NCBI GenBank assembly: GCA_036960175.1 | Contig: JBALWH010000020.1 | Span: forward strand, 1 to 64,000 | From: Motiliproteus sp036960175 | GTDB taxonomy: Bacteria > Pseudomonadota > Gammaproteobacteria > Pseudomonadales > Balneatricaceae | Direction of reading: 5' to 3' | Length of the DNA stretch: 64,000 bases | The notes under the pieces: generated by a model | What the model was told of the DNA's origin: nothing | Seen by the model: the letters and a program-made list of their open reading frames with translations, nothing else | Database searches by the model: none | Shown: positions 34,628 through 42,744 of the stretch, one piece after another | How the letters are laid out: each line of letters begins with the position of its first letter | How positions within the stretch are numbered: position 1 is the stretch's first letter | Position numbers and translations under genes: made by a program

Positions 34628-35590
34628 TTACTTGATTACACCCGCCTGCTTGGCGGCGGAAACATAGTCCTTAGCTTTTTGATCGATAAAGTCGTTCATC
34701 TTCTTATAGGGCACATCAATCAGCACCATGCCGTCGTTCTCCATCCGCTGGCGGAACTCTTTATCCTGGTTAATATCGGCAATAACGTTGGAGATCTGCT
34801 TGCGGATTTTTTCGGGTGTCGATTTGGGAACCGCTATGCCTCGGTAGGCACCGGATACCAGGTCATAGCCCAGCTCTTTAAAGGTCGGGACTTTTGGAAA
34901 CCGCGGGTGACGCGTTTCGGTTGCCACGGCCAGCATCCGCACCTTGCCTTCATGCTTGGCACCGACCGAGGTGTATCCCCACTCCGCCAACACTTGCTCA
35001 CCCAGCAAAGCGGCGACCGCTTTACCGGTACCCTTGAACGAGACGTAGGTGGACTTTACCCCGGCCTGGTTATCAAAACGCACTTGTGCCAGATGGTTTG
35101 CCGAGCCCTTGCCTGATCCGGAAAAGAGCAGCCTAGCTGGGTTTTTCTTGGCAAAGTCAACCAGATCAGCCAGCGTTTTAAAGGGGCTGTCGTTTTTCAC
35201 CACGATCGCATCCGGGGTGTAGTGGAACATGTAAACACCGATGAGATCTTCGGTTTTAAAACCGACGTTTTTTTGCAGAGGTTTAATGATGATATGGGGC
35301 AGGTTGATGCCCATCATGCTGTAACCATCACCCTTCATGTTGTTCAGCTGGGACCAGCCAACCGCGCCGCCACCGCCGGGCTTGTAGGAGATCACCAGAT
35401 CTTTATCGAAGAGTTTTTTAAAGAAGGGCTGCTGATGACGGGCGGTCACATCAGATTCGCCACCAGGGCCAAATGGGACGACATAGTTCACGGATTTTTC
35501 AGGATAACCTGCCTGAGCCACACCGGAAAACGCCAGAGTTACGGCGATAGCTGAACTAGCGACGTGCGTGAGAAGGGATTTAATAACCAT
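34628..35590 (-). CDS. slcH: Tripartite tricarboxylate-type transporter receptor (TctC/Bug family), presumed sulfolactate binding
   Basis: The 320-residue periplasmic receptor has a signal peptide ending GVAQAG and Bug-family features: YPEKSVNYVVPFGPGGESDV at the N terminus and an internal GSGKGSANHLAQVRFDN segment. It is the first gene of the receptor-TctA-TctB-slcC-comC unit on the minus strand. The region upstream (35591-35762) contains CTATAAGCATAAGACC, a weak relative of the shared operator. Confidence 0.85.
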   Translation of the reverse strand: MVIKSLLTHVASSAIAVTLAFSGVAQAGYPEKSVNYVVPFGPGGESDVTARHQQPFFKKLFDKDLVISYKPGGGGAVGWSQLNNMKGDGYSMMGINLPHIIIKPLQKNVGFKTEDLIGVYMFHYTPDAIVVKNDSPFKTLADLVDFAKKNPARLLFSGSGKGSANHLAQVRFDNQAGVKSTYVSFKGTGKAVAALLGEQVLAEWGYTSVGAKHEGKVRMLAVATETRHPRFPKVPTFKELGYDLVSGAYRGIAVPKSTPEKIRKQISNVIADINQDKEFRQRMENDGMVLIDVPYKKMNDFIDQKAKDYVSAAKQAGVIK

Positions 35591-35762
35591 TGTTAGTATC
35601 TCTTTTTAATTTTTATGAATGAGACAAACCTAAGCGAACGAGAACGGGGACTCCTATAAGCATAAGACCTTACGGCAGCCTTATCGTTGAATTATTGTCC
35701 AGCAGATGCCAGCCTCACAGAGGCGAACTGAATTCAATCAGAACGCCTCTATTCAAAACGAC

Positions 35763-36929
35763 TTAAGCGCTGCGATACAGCTTGGTCAGTGTAAATTCAA
35801 CGTGACCCAGTACTTCGGCGCAGGTGTTGCGGCCATTGGCAGCATCAAGCGCTTCCTGAATCAGCGCATCACCGGCCTGATCCAGATTCATCTCATGGCG
35901 CAGGACAGCAGAAACGTCTAGGTCGATGTGCTCGCCCATGGTCCGAACGGTACGGGGGTTTCCGGTGATCTTGATGACAGGCATGATCGGGTTACCGATC
36001 ACATTACCCTGCCCAGTGGGGAACAGGTGCAGCACGTAACCGGCTGCGGCCTGCAGAGTATTACACTCAGCGGCGGCTGAAGAGGTGTCCATAAAGTACA
36101 GACCAGGTCCCTTACTCGGCGCTTCAGCAGGCTCCAGCACATCAATGAACTTGGCGTTCTTACCGATCTTCTGGACGTTACCCAGGGCTTTCTCTTCGAT
36201 GGTGGTCAGACCACCCAGGATATTACCCTTGGTCGGCTGCGAATCAGACAGATCATCGGTCTTCTCTTCCATGATGAAGTCATTATAGCTATTCCAGGTC
36301 GCCATGAACTTTTCGGACGCTTCCGGAGTTTCAGCACGTTCGGCAACAATCCGCTCAGCACCGGTGATTTCAGAGGTTTCACCGAAACAAAGCGTTGCGC
36401 CAGCAGCGTAAAACTTATCGATGAAGTTACCGACGGCTGGGTTAGCAGACAGCCCCGAGGTGGTATCGGACTCACCACACTTAGTGGCTACCCATAGATC
36501 ACTGATCGGGCACTCTTCACGCTGCAGCGCTGTAGCAAAGTGAACATACTCTTTGGCTTTGCGGGATGCGGTACAGACGGTATTGATATCACCATTCTGT
36601 TCGATTGAGAAACCGGTTACCGGCTTACCGGTTGCGGCGATACCATCAACCACTCGCTGGGTCCAGTCCGGCTCGATACCGATGACTACGACGGCAGCGA
36701 CATTGGGGTTGGCGCCAGTACCGATGATGGTACGGAAGTGCAGATCCAAGTCAGCACCAAACTGCAGACGGCCGTACGAATGAGGGATAACCGTAGTGCC
36801 CTTGATGTTGTTGGCCACGGATTCACAGGCCGCATTGGAGATATCGTCCAAAGGCAAGATCAAAACATGGTTGCGGATACCCACTCGGCCGTTTTCACGG
36901 CGGTAACCCATAAAAGTCTTATCAGTCAT
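35763..36929 (-). CDS. suyB: (2R)-sulfolactate sulfo-lyase, large subunit
   Basis: The 388-residue protein belongs to the altronate/galactarate dehydratase C-terminal family and, with SuyA, eliminates sulfite from (R)-sulfolactate to give pyruvate. Recognisable segments are GYRRENGRVGIRNHVLILP, ATKCGESDTTSGLSANPAVG and LFPTGQGNVIGNPIMPVIKI; conserved Cys residues suit the metal site. Its length matches known SuyB, and the separate small subunit gene is typical. GGGAG precedes the ATG. Altronate dehydratase annotations are common for this family; the neighbours point to sulfolactate. Confidence 0.9.
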   Translation of the reverse strand: MTDKTFMGYRRENGRVGIRNHVLILPLDDISNAACESVANNIKGTTVIPHSYGRLQFGADLDLHFRTIIGTGANPNVAAVVVIGIEPDWTQRVVDGIAATGKPVTGFSIEQNGDINTVCTASRKAKEYVHFATALQREECPISDLWVATKCGESDTTSGLSANPAVGNFIDKFYAAGATLCFGETSEITGAERIVAERAETPEASEKFMATWNSYNDFIMEEKTDDLSDSQPTKGNILGGLTTIEEKALGNVQKIGKNAKFIDVLEPAEAPSKGPGLYFMDTSSAAAECNTLQAAAGYVLHLFPTGQGNVIGNPIMPVIKITGNPRTVRTMGEHIDLDVSAVLRHEMNLDQAGDALIQEALDAANGRNTCAEVLGHVEFTLTKLYRSA

Positions 36930-37028
36930 TTTTTGTTCTCCCGTTACGCTGGCTACCAGCGCTAGGTTTTAAGATTGTGTCGGTGCAAGTCGCATCAGTT
37001 ATTGCGTAATCACTGAGGTTACGACGGC

Positions 37029-37316
37029 CTACCAGCGCTTGGTCTTGATGTTGTGTACGTGGGCGTGATCGCCTTTCTTGATCGGCGCCACGACCTTTCC
37101 CATGTCCAGGTCGTACTTGATAATGGTGTCGCCCACGGCGCAATCTTTCAGCGCGATCTTGTGGCCCAAAGGAATGTCACTCAGCGCGGTGAATTTCACC
37201 TCTTCATCGGTATCCATCTTGTAGCCGATGACTTCCATACCCGCTTTGACGGTCTCAACCACAACCACTCCAACGGAATCGTCTTTGTCGTGCACTAAAA
37301 AATGCGTTTCGCTCAT
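37029..37316 (-). CDS. suyA: (2R)-sulfolactate sulfo-lyase, small subunit
   Basis: This 95-residue SAF-domain protein corresponds to the UxaA N-terminal region (HFLVHDKDDSVGVVVVETVK ... IPLGHKIALKDCAVGD). It pairs with SuyB, whose gene starts 99 nt downstream. GAGGA lies before the ATG. It is the first gene of suyAB and is divergent from the GntR gene at 37490 across two operator-like palindromes. Confidence 0.9.
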   Translation of the reverse strand: MSETHFLVHDKDDSVGVVVVETVKAGMEVIGYKMDTDEEVKFTALSDIPLGHKIALKDCAVGDTIIKYDLDMGKVVAPIKKGDHAHVHNIKTKRW

Positions 37317-37377
37317 TTTTTTGTCCTCTTTTGTTTTAGGGAGTCGTTTAACTTGGATTCATCTTACTCGACGTTTC

Positions 37378-37427
37378 ATGTCTTATACAAGACTTTTGTT
37401 GTTTTTTATTTTATGTCTTATATAAGA
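37378..37427. promoter_or_regulatory. Two operator-like palindromes between suyA and gntR
   Basis: ATGTCTTATACAAGA at 37378-37392 and ATGTCTTATATAAGA at 37413-37427 are direct copies, 35 bp apart start to start, of a site with palindromic core TCTTATAYAAGA. The second is identical to the site upstream of soeABC (16494-16508). The location in the divergent promoter suits GntR-family autoregulation and control of suyAB. Confidence 0.72.
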
Positions 37428-37489
37428 ATAGGTTTTCAAGTATGCTATCTCCTAACTTGAAGTTCAACTAACGTTGAAGGCACCCACCC

Positions 37490-38221
37490 ATGACTGCACA
37501 GAGCAAGAACCCAAACTTCCAACCCCTCTATATGCAGGTGAAGGAGCTGATGATCCGCCGTCTGGTGGACAAGACTTGGACTGCAGGCATGGCATTGCCC
37601 AGCGAGAATCAACTAGCTGCGGAATTAAAAGTCAGTCAGGGGACGGTACGTAAAGCGTTGGATGAGATGACGGCTGAGAACCTGCTGGTGCGCCGACAAG
37701 GACGCGGTACCTTTGTAGCGGAACATACTCAGCAACGCGCGCTGTTCCATTTTCTACACCTAGTGGGCGAGAACGACAATCGCCAAATGCCTCAAAGTCA
37801 GATGATCTCGATAGAAACGGTGCCCGCCGACGCCCAGGAAGCTGAGCAGCTTGAGCTCGACAGCGACGCGGCGGTGATACGAATCGATCGCGTTCGGTTT
37901 CTCGATGAACAACCGGTGATCTGCGAAACGATCACCGTCCCATACGCACTGTTTCCCGAGCTGGGACAGCAGGACGGGGTCATCCCCAACTCACTCTACT
38001 CCCTGTATGAACGCCAATACGGCATCTCGGTAACCCGGGCCGTCGAGCGTTTATCCGCCGAGTGCGCTCAGGGCAATGTGGCAAAGCAGCTGCAACTGAC
38101 ACCGGGAACCCCTCTGCTCAATATTCAGCGCACCGCCTACAGCCTCAACTCACGACCGGTGGAGCTAAGGATCAGCCGCTGCAACACTCAGCAACATCAC
38201 TATCTGTCAGAGCTCACCTAA
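37490..38221 (+). CDS. GntR/HutC-family regulator of the sulfolactate genes
   Basis: The 243-residue regulator has a winged helix (LPSENQLAAELKVSQGTVRK) and a UTRA effector domain. It is divergent from suyAB with two palindromes between, the usual design for an autoregulated repressor. It is a close paralogue of the 16891-17619 regulator and shares its recognition helix. Sulfolactate or sulfopyruvate would be a sensible inducer. The symbol suyR would fit but is not assigned, as regulators given that name elsewhere may belong to other families. Confidence 0.88.
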   Translation: MTAQSKNPNFQPLYMQVKELMIRRLVDKTWTAGMALPSENQLAAELKVSQGTVRKALDEMTAENLLVRRQGRGTFVAEHTQQRALFHFLHLVGENDNRQMPQSQMISIETVPADAQEAEQLELDSDAAVIRIDRVRFLDEQPVICETITVPYALFPELGQQDGVIPNSLYSLYERQYGISVTRAVERLSAECAQGNVAKQLQLTPGTPLLNIQRTAYSLNSRPVELRISRCNTQQHHYLSELT

Positions 38222-38271
38222 CCATTCGCAATAAAAGTACGGGCAAATTATCACCAGGTTCAGGAGCGTCC

Positions 38272-40062
38272 ATGATAAACAAACACAAACCCTCGTCTAA
38301 CCCAAGCACGGCATCTCGGTCCGCATTCGACTGGAACCGCTTGTTCCCTTTCCTTTCCTGGCTGTGCACTCTGGACCGTCAATCCATTCGCGGCGACTTC
38401 TTTGCCGGTCTGACCGGTGCGGTGATTGTGCTGCCACAGGGGGTAGCCTATGCCATGATCGCTGGGCTGCCACCGGAATATGGCCTGTATGCGGCTATTA
38501 TTCCGGCCATCATCGCAGCGCTGTTTGGTAGCTCCTATCATCTGATTTCCGGCCCCACCGCCGCGTTGTCCATCGTAGTTTTTACCACCCTGAGTCCGTT
38601 GGCAGAGCCAGGAAGCCCTGAATTCATCCAGCTGGCACTGACCCTAACGCTAATGGCAGGGTTGTTTCAGATGCTGCTGGCACTGGCCAAGATGGGCAGT
38701 CTGGTTAATTTTGTATCCCACTCCGTGGTCATCGGCTTCACCGCCGGTGCCGCAGTGATCATCGCCACCAGCCAGATAAAGAATGTACTGGGAATCGAGA
38801 TCGCTTCGACCGGGTCGTTTATCCAGACCTGGCAGGCGATCTTCGCCGAGGTGACGGGCCTCAACCCTTACGCGCTAGCGGTGGGACTGGCAACCCTAGC
38901 GACCAGCCTGGTATTTAAGCTTTACCTGCCCCGCTGGCCCGGAATGCTGATAGCGATGGTGGTGGGTAGCCTGGTCGCACTCGGGCTGAGCGCTGAGGAG
39001 CACGGTATCGGCCTCGTCGGCGCCATCCCAGCCCAACTGCCCAGCTTCGTCCTGCCGGCATTTTCTGAAGACTTGCTACGTAGTTTGGGCCCTGGCGCCA
39101 TGGCCTTGGCCCTGCTGGGCTTGGTCGAAGCAGTCTCCATCGCGCGCGCCGTGGCCACCCGGTCCCATCAGCGGATCAACGGCAATCAGGAGTTTTTTGG
39201 CCAGGCCCTATCCAATATATTTGGCTCTTTCTTCTCCTGCTACGCCTCGTCGGGATCCTTCACGCGCACCGGCGTCAACTACAGTTCCGGCGCAAAAACC
39301 CCCTTAGCGGCTGTTTTTGCTGCGCTGGCCTTAGCCGCCATTTTGCTGTTATTTTCCGATCTAACCGCTTACGTGCCGATCCCGAGCATGGCCGGTATTC
39401 TGTTGCTGGTCGCCTACGGCCTGATCGATTTTCACCACATCGGCTCTATCTTCAAAACCAGCCGGTCGGAAGCACTGGTACTGGGCGTGACTTTTGTCGC
39501 CACCCTGCTAATAGCGATGGAGTTCGCCATCTATATCGGTGTCATTCTGTCGCTGATGCTCTACCTCAAGCGTACCTCTAAACCGTCCTTGATCACTCTG
39601 GCGCCAGACCCAGAAAAGCCCACGCGGACCTGGACCAATATCGCCCTCAAACCGCTCCCCGAATGCCCGCAATTAAAAATTCTTCGGATCGACGGAGCGG
39701 CGTTCTTTGGTGCGGTCAACTACCTGCAGGAACAGCTACACCAGATTCCCGAGGCCAATGTGCTGATCGTCAGCAGCGGTATAAATTTTATCGATACCGC
39801 CGGTGCGGAGATGCTGGCTCATGAAGCCAAGCGCCGGAAAAAACAGGGGGGGCAGCTGTACTTCTACAAGATGAAATTACAGCCAAAACAGATGTTGGAA
39901 GCGAGCGGTCACATCGACGCCATCGGTAAGGATGCACTTTTTGCCAGCAAAGTAGAGGCACTGAAGGAGATACAGAAATCCCTGTCTCAAAGCGAGTGTG
40001 AAAACTGCCCTCAACGCATTTTTACGGAGTGCCAGAACCGTAGCGCCCAAACCAAAGCATGA
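38272..40062 (+). CDS. SulP-family anion transporter with STAS domain
   Basis: The 596-residue protein has the SulP membrane domain (GVIVLPQGVAYA-like start, LISGPTAALSIVV anion-site region) and a C-terminal STAS domain (about residues 460-570; SSGINFIDTAGAEMLAHEA). The tail after the STAS domain carries a Cys-rich C-E-N-C...C sequence, unusual for the family. CAGGAG lies 5 nt before 38272; the frame is open further upstream inside gntR but has no start as good. It begins 50 nt after gntR and is probably co-transcribed. In this setting it could export sulfate or sulfite or import sulfate; direction cannot be read from sequence. Confidence 0.85.
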   Translation: MINKHKPSSNPSTASRSAFDWNRLFPFLSWLCTLDRQSIRGDFFAGLTGAVIVLPQGVAYAMIAGLPPEYGLYAAIIPAIIAALFGSSYHLISGPTAALSIVVFTTLSPLAEPGSPEFIQLALTLTLMAGLFQMLLALAKMGSLVNFVSHSVVIGFTAGAAVIIATSQIKNVLGIEIASTGSFIQTWQAIFAEVTGLNPYALAVGLATLATSLVFKLYLPRWPGMLIAMVVGSLVALGLSAEEHGIGLVGAIPAQLPSFVLPAFSEDLLRSLGPGAMALALLGLVEAVSIARAVATRSHQRINGNQEFFGQALSNIFGSFFSCYASSGSFTRTGVNYSSGAKTPLAAVFAALALAAILLLFSDLTAYVPIPSMAGILLLVAYGLIDFHHIGSIFKTSRSEALVLGVTFVATLLIAMEFAIYIGVILSLMLYLKRTSKPSLITLAPDPEKPTRTWTNIALKPLPECPQLKILRIDGAAFFGAVNYLQEQLHQIPEANVLIVSSGINFIDTAGAEMLAHEAKRRKKQGGQLYFYKMKLQPKQMLEASGHIDAIGKDALFASKVEALKEIQKSLSQSECENCPQRIFTECQNRSAQTKA

Positions 40063-40124
40063 TTCCAAACGCAAACCGAACGCCTGATTACGAAGGGCAC
40101 ACCGCCCCTATTGTGAGATAGCCC

Positions 40125-41048
40125 ATGCAAACAACTGTCAACGCCCTACTGCCAATCACAATGCTTATCCTGCTGGGCTACGGGCTGCGCCGTGGCCGCT
40201 GCTTTACCGATGCTTTCTGGTCCGAAGTAGAAAAACTGGCCTACTACGTGTTGACCCCAGCGCTGCTGATTCACGCACTGACGGCCAATCCCTTGGGCGG
40301 CCTACCGTGGAAACCCCTGCTCCTCACCCTGGACAGCACTATATTGCTCTGCACCCTGTTGATGGTCGCGTGGCAACGCTGGGTTCGCCCCTTGGAGGCC
40401 GCCTCTTTTACGTCGCTGTTTCAGGGGGGCATCCGCTTTAACACCTTTATCGCTTTGGCGCTGGCCAATGCACTGTTTGGTGAGGAAGGTCTGCTCTATG
40501 GCGCCCTCGCTTCGGTGGCGATGATCATATTGATAAACATCCTCTGCGTAGTCGCCTTCTCAATCTCGGTGCCCCGGGGTCGCTTCTCCCTCGGCAGCTT
40601 GCTGCACCAACTAGCCACCAATCCTTTAATCCTGGGCTGCGTGATCGGAATCGGCCTTAACCTATCGGGATTCGACCTGCCCGTTGCCGCCAAAGAGACA
40701 TTCTCCCTAGTGGGACGCGCAGCCTTTCCGGTCGGACTCCTGGCGGTTGGTGCCGGACTTGAGATGCGCAGACTTACCCAGAATTGGGAGTTAACCTTGA
40801 CCGCATCCGTGGTTCAATTCCTGGTCAAACCGCTACTTGCGGTCCTCCTGACCCAGTTCTTTGGTCTCAGCGGTCTGGCGGCTGCAATCGCGGTCCTATT
40901 CCTGTCGGTACCGACAGCGCCCTCATCCTATATTCTGTCCCGACAGTTAGGCGGCAATTACCAAGCGATGGCAGCCGTCGTCACCTTCCAGACCTTGGCG
41001 GCGTTTATCACGCTGCCAGTAACGCTTGGGTTGCTGGGTATTAAATAG
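40125..41048 (+). CDS. AEC-family transporter
   Basis: The 307-residue carrier has about ten transmembrane segments with the AEC pattern: LLILGYGLRRGR-like start, and ATNPLILGCVIGIGLNLSG in the second half. It lies 62 nt after the SulP gene, and a terminator overlaps its stop codon, so gntR-sulP-AEC likely form one unit. It is a distant paralogue of 8824-9771. It may export an organic acid or sulfonate intermediate. Confidence 0.83.
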   Translation: MQTTVNALLPITMLILLGYGLRRGRCFTDAFWSEVEKLAYYVLTPALLIHALTANPLGGLPWKPLLLTLDSTILLCTLLMVAWQRWVRPLEAASFTSLFQGGIRFNTFIALALANALFGEEGLLYGALASVAMIILINILCVVAFSISVPRGRFSLGSLLHQLATNPLILGCVIGIGLNLSGFDLPVAAKETFSLVGRAAFPVGLLAVGAGLEMRRLTQNWELTLTASVVQFLVKPLLAVLLTQFFGLSGLAAAIAVLFLSVPTAPSSYILSRQLGGNYQAMAAVVTFQTLAAFITLPVTLGLLGIK

Positions 41049-41075
41049 ACTTCCGGTGAGCACGGAGGTCTATTT
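41043..41075 (+). terminator. Terminator overlapping the AEC gene stop
   Basis: A 13-bp stem with one G-T pair (AAATAGACTTCCG / CGGAGGTCTATTT) begins at the stop codon and ends in a short T-rich stretch. It closes the gntR-sulP-AEC unit; being symmetric in A/T ends it could also act on the other strand. Confidence 0.8.
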
Positions 41076-41213
41076 ATCTGCTGTCGAACAACAGAGAGGT
41101 TGTAAGAGGAAATGTATAAGCGGAGCGAGTGTGCCACTTAGAGCTGCTTAGCGAAGATCAAAAAGACAAATCCGCAATGATTCGGGAAACACCCGGCCGC
41201 CAGTGACCCAAGC

Positions 41214-41237
41214 AAAAAACAGGCCTTTAGGCCTGTT
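41214..41237 (-). terminator. Rho-independent terminator of the small minus-strand gene
   Basis: A perfect 8-bp stem (AACAGGCC / GGCCTGTT) with a 4-nt loop is followed on the minus strand by six T residues. It lies about 60 nt beyond the stop of the 41298-41501 gene. Confidence 0.85.
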
Positions 41238-41297
41238 CGATACGTAACAGCGGGGAATAATTATTAACTCAACGGCCTAGTCTACCAAGAAATAAAG

Positions 41298-41501
41298 TCA
41301 CACAGAGGTACTACGTTTATCCCGTGCACGCATACACATACTGTAGTTCGTGCTGTTGTAGAGAGGGCCAAATGCGGGCACTTTGCTTTTAATAAAACCT
41401 TTCAAAAAGGCTACAACAGCCGTCAATTGCTCAGCCTGCACCTGTGCACGCAAGGCAGTAGCTGCTTGGTATTCATCGTAGTAGTACGGAGTGCGTTGCA
41501 T
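41298..41501 (-). CDS. Small conserved-looking protein, unknown
   Basis: The 67-residue product begins MQRTPYYYDEYQAAT and includes a short amphipathic or hydrophobic stretch (LTAVVAFLKGFI) and a basic C terminus (MRARDKRSTSV). The start at 41501 has TAGGTAAC upstream; a frame 15 codons longer is possible but starts without a good site. It has its own terminator, which supports a real gene. The family is not recognised. Confidence 0.6.
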   Translation of the reverse strand: MQRTPYYYDEYQAATALRAQVQAEQLTAVVAFLKGFIKSKVPAFGPLYNSTNYSMCMRARDKRSTSV

Positions 41502-42058
41502 TTTGTTACCTATTAAATATATTTCATCAGCCAGCGAACGGTACACTTATCTGTAAATGTAAGCCCTGAATCGCGTGAGGATAGATCTAAAAAGGGGAAG
41601 ATAACTATTCTGAAACGAATTGTAGACGTTGATCCGATAGGCTAAAAGTGATCAATTTCACACATAAAGATTAGTTTATTTCACTCTTCTTTAGACGAGG
41701 ATTACCTCGGGGGGCTGAATTTCAAAGCAGCACGAGTACTGTGGTAGAACAACCCACATCATTTTCGACCCAATGCACCTCTGGCCGCACTGCATGGACC
41801 GGAAAACGCGGAGCAGGTACAGCAGATCTACCCATGGTGTTAATGATGTCCGCTTACGGGGAATCGCCAGACCCAGAGTGACAGCTACAGACGCATATGC
41901 AGTGAGTAACTCGACCTGAGTATGAAACCTTATTACTCAGATGAGGCTTTAATACTTAAGACCTTTATTGCTCAACCACAGCCCCCATCCGAATACCCCG
42001 TTAAAACCTTAGCGTACAACATTGTCAGTTTCGTGCGGGGCCCCCTATTTCGTGGGCC
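41502..42058. other. Gene-free stretch before the AEC remnant
   Basis: About 557 nt hold only the presumed promoter of the small gene (41502-41600) and sequence without a sustained frame. Fragments of coding-like sequence (for example around 41750-41850) are interrupted by stops in every frame and could be decayed genes, but no parent was recognised. Confidence 0.4.
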
Positions 42059-42319
42059 TAACCCGGCCCCTGGCCCTGCTATCCATTGACGGCGCGCTGG
42101 ATATCAAATACCTTCGGGATAGCTCCAGCCTGGCCATTCACAGCACCCTGATAAAGCTGATTGCCCCACCGCCGCAGCCAGCTTCGTGATGGCTCAGCTG
42201 ATGGGAGGCAACGCCCGTCTGGCTGCCAACATTGTCGCATTGACAACCCTGGGCTCTATCCTGACCATGGGCACTGGGGTTTATCTGCTGAAGATCTATT
42301 CCGCCTGAATTTAACCGGA
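42059..42319 (+). pseudogene. Decayed copy of the 3' end of the AEC transporter gene (8824-9771)
   Basis: The segment matches 9439-9782, including GCGCTGGATATCAAATACCT and the final CTGAAGATCTATTCC plus the TGA stop and AATTTAACC beyond it. About 80 nt in the middle are missing and the join shifts the frame, so no product can be made. There is no start codon or 5' part. It lies 15 nt before the thioesterase gene and forms the right-hand partner of the imperfect direct repeat enclosing the sulfonate block. Confidence 0.9.
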
Positions 42320-42333
42320 TAAAAAGACAAACT

Positions 42334-42729
42334 ATGGAACACACAGTGACACTCCCCATCCGCTGGGGTGATATGGATGCTTTCGGCCACCTCAACAACG
42401 TGAGTTTCTTCCGCTTACTGGAAGAAGTACGGATTCAATGGCTAGACCAACTAGGCTGCAAAGTGGATGTCCAAGAGACCGGCCCCGTGGTGATCAATGT
42501 CTCTTGCGATTTCCTCAAGCAGGTGGTCTACCCTGCGGATATTCAGATCAACACCAAGGTCGAAAATATCGGCCGCAGTAGTCTGGAAATCAGTCATGAG
42601 CTTTTTGTCGCTGGTGAAGAGCCTCAACTCTGTGGGCGCGCCAGCGGCAAGATGGTTTGGGTCAACTACGCTGAAGGGATTTCTGTGCCGCTACCGGCTG
42701 AACTGCGGGCGCAATTGACCGCCCCCTAA
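42334..42729 (+). CDS. Acyl-CoA thioesterase, hot-dog fold (4HBT/YbgC-like)
   Basis: The 131-residue protein starts with PIRWGDMDAFGHLNNVSFFR, the catalytic Asp and following helix of YbgC/FadM-type hot-dog thioesterases that hydrolyse acyl-CoA. The ribosome binding site is weak. It lies directly after the AEC remnant and 15 nt before the ankyrin gene, with which it probably forms a unit. Its acyl-CoA substrate cannot be read from the sequence. Confidence 0.87.
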   Translation: MEHTVTLPIRWGDMDAFGHLNNVSFFRLLEEVRIQWLDQLGCKVDVQETGPVVINVSCDFLKQVVYPADIQINTKVENIGRSSLEISHELFVAGEEPQLCGRASGKMVWVNYAEGISVPLPAELRAQLTAP

Positions 42730-42744
42730 CGATAATCACGTCTT

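Noticed and set aside
35763..37316. Altronate or galactarate dehydratase
   Set aside because: The family name is shared, but split small and large subunits beside slcC- and comC-like genes and a sulfite dehydrogenase point to sulfolactate sulfo-lyase. No uronate pathway gene is seen.
42138..42398. Minus-strand frame across the AEC remnant
   Set aside because: It runs through a decayed carrier gene and the thioesterase start on the wrong strand.
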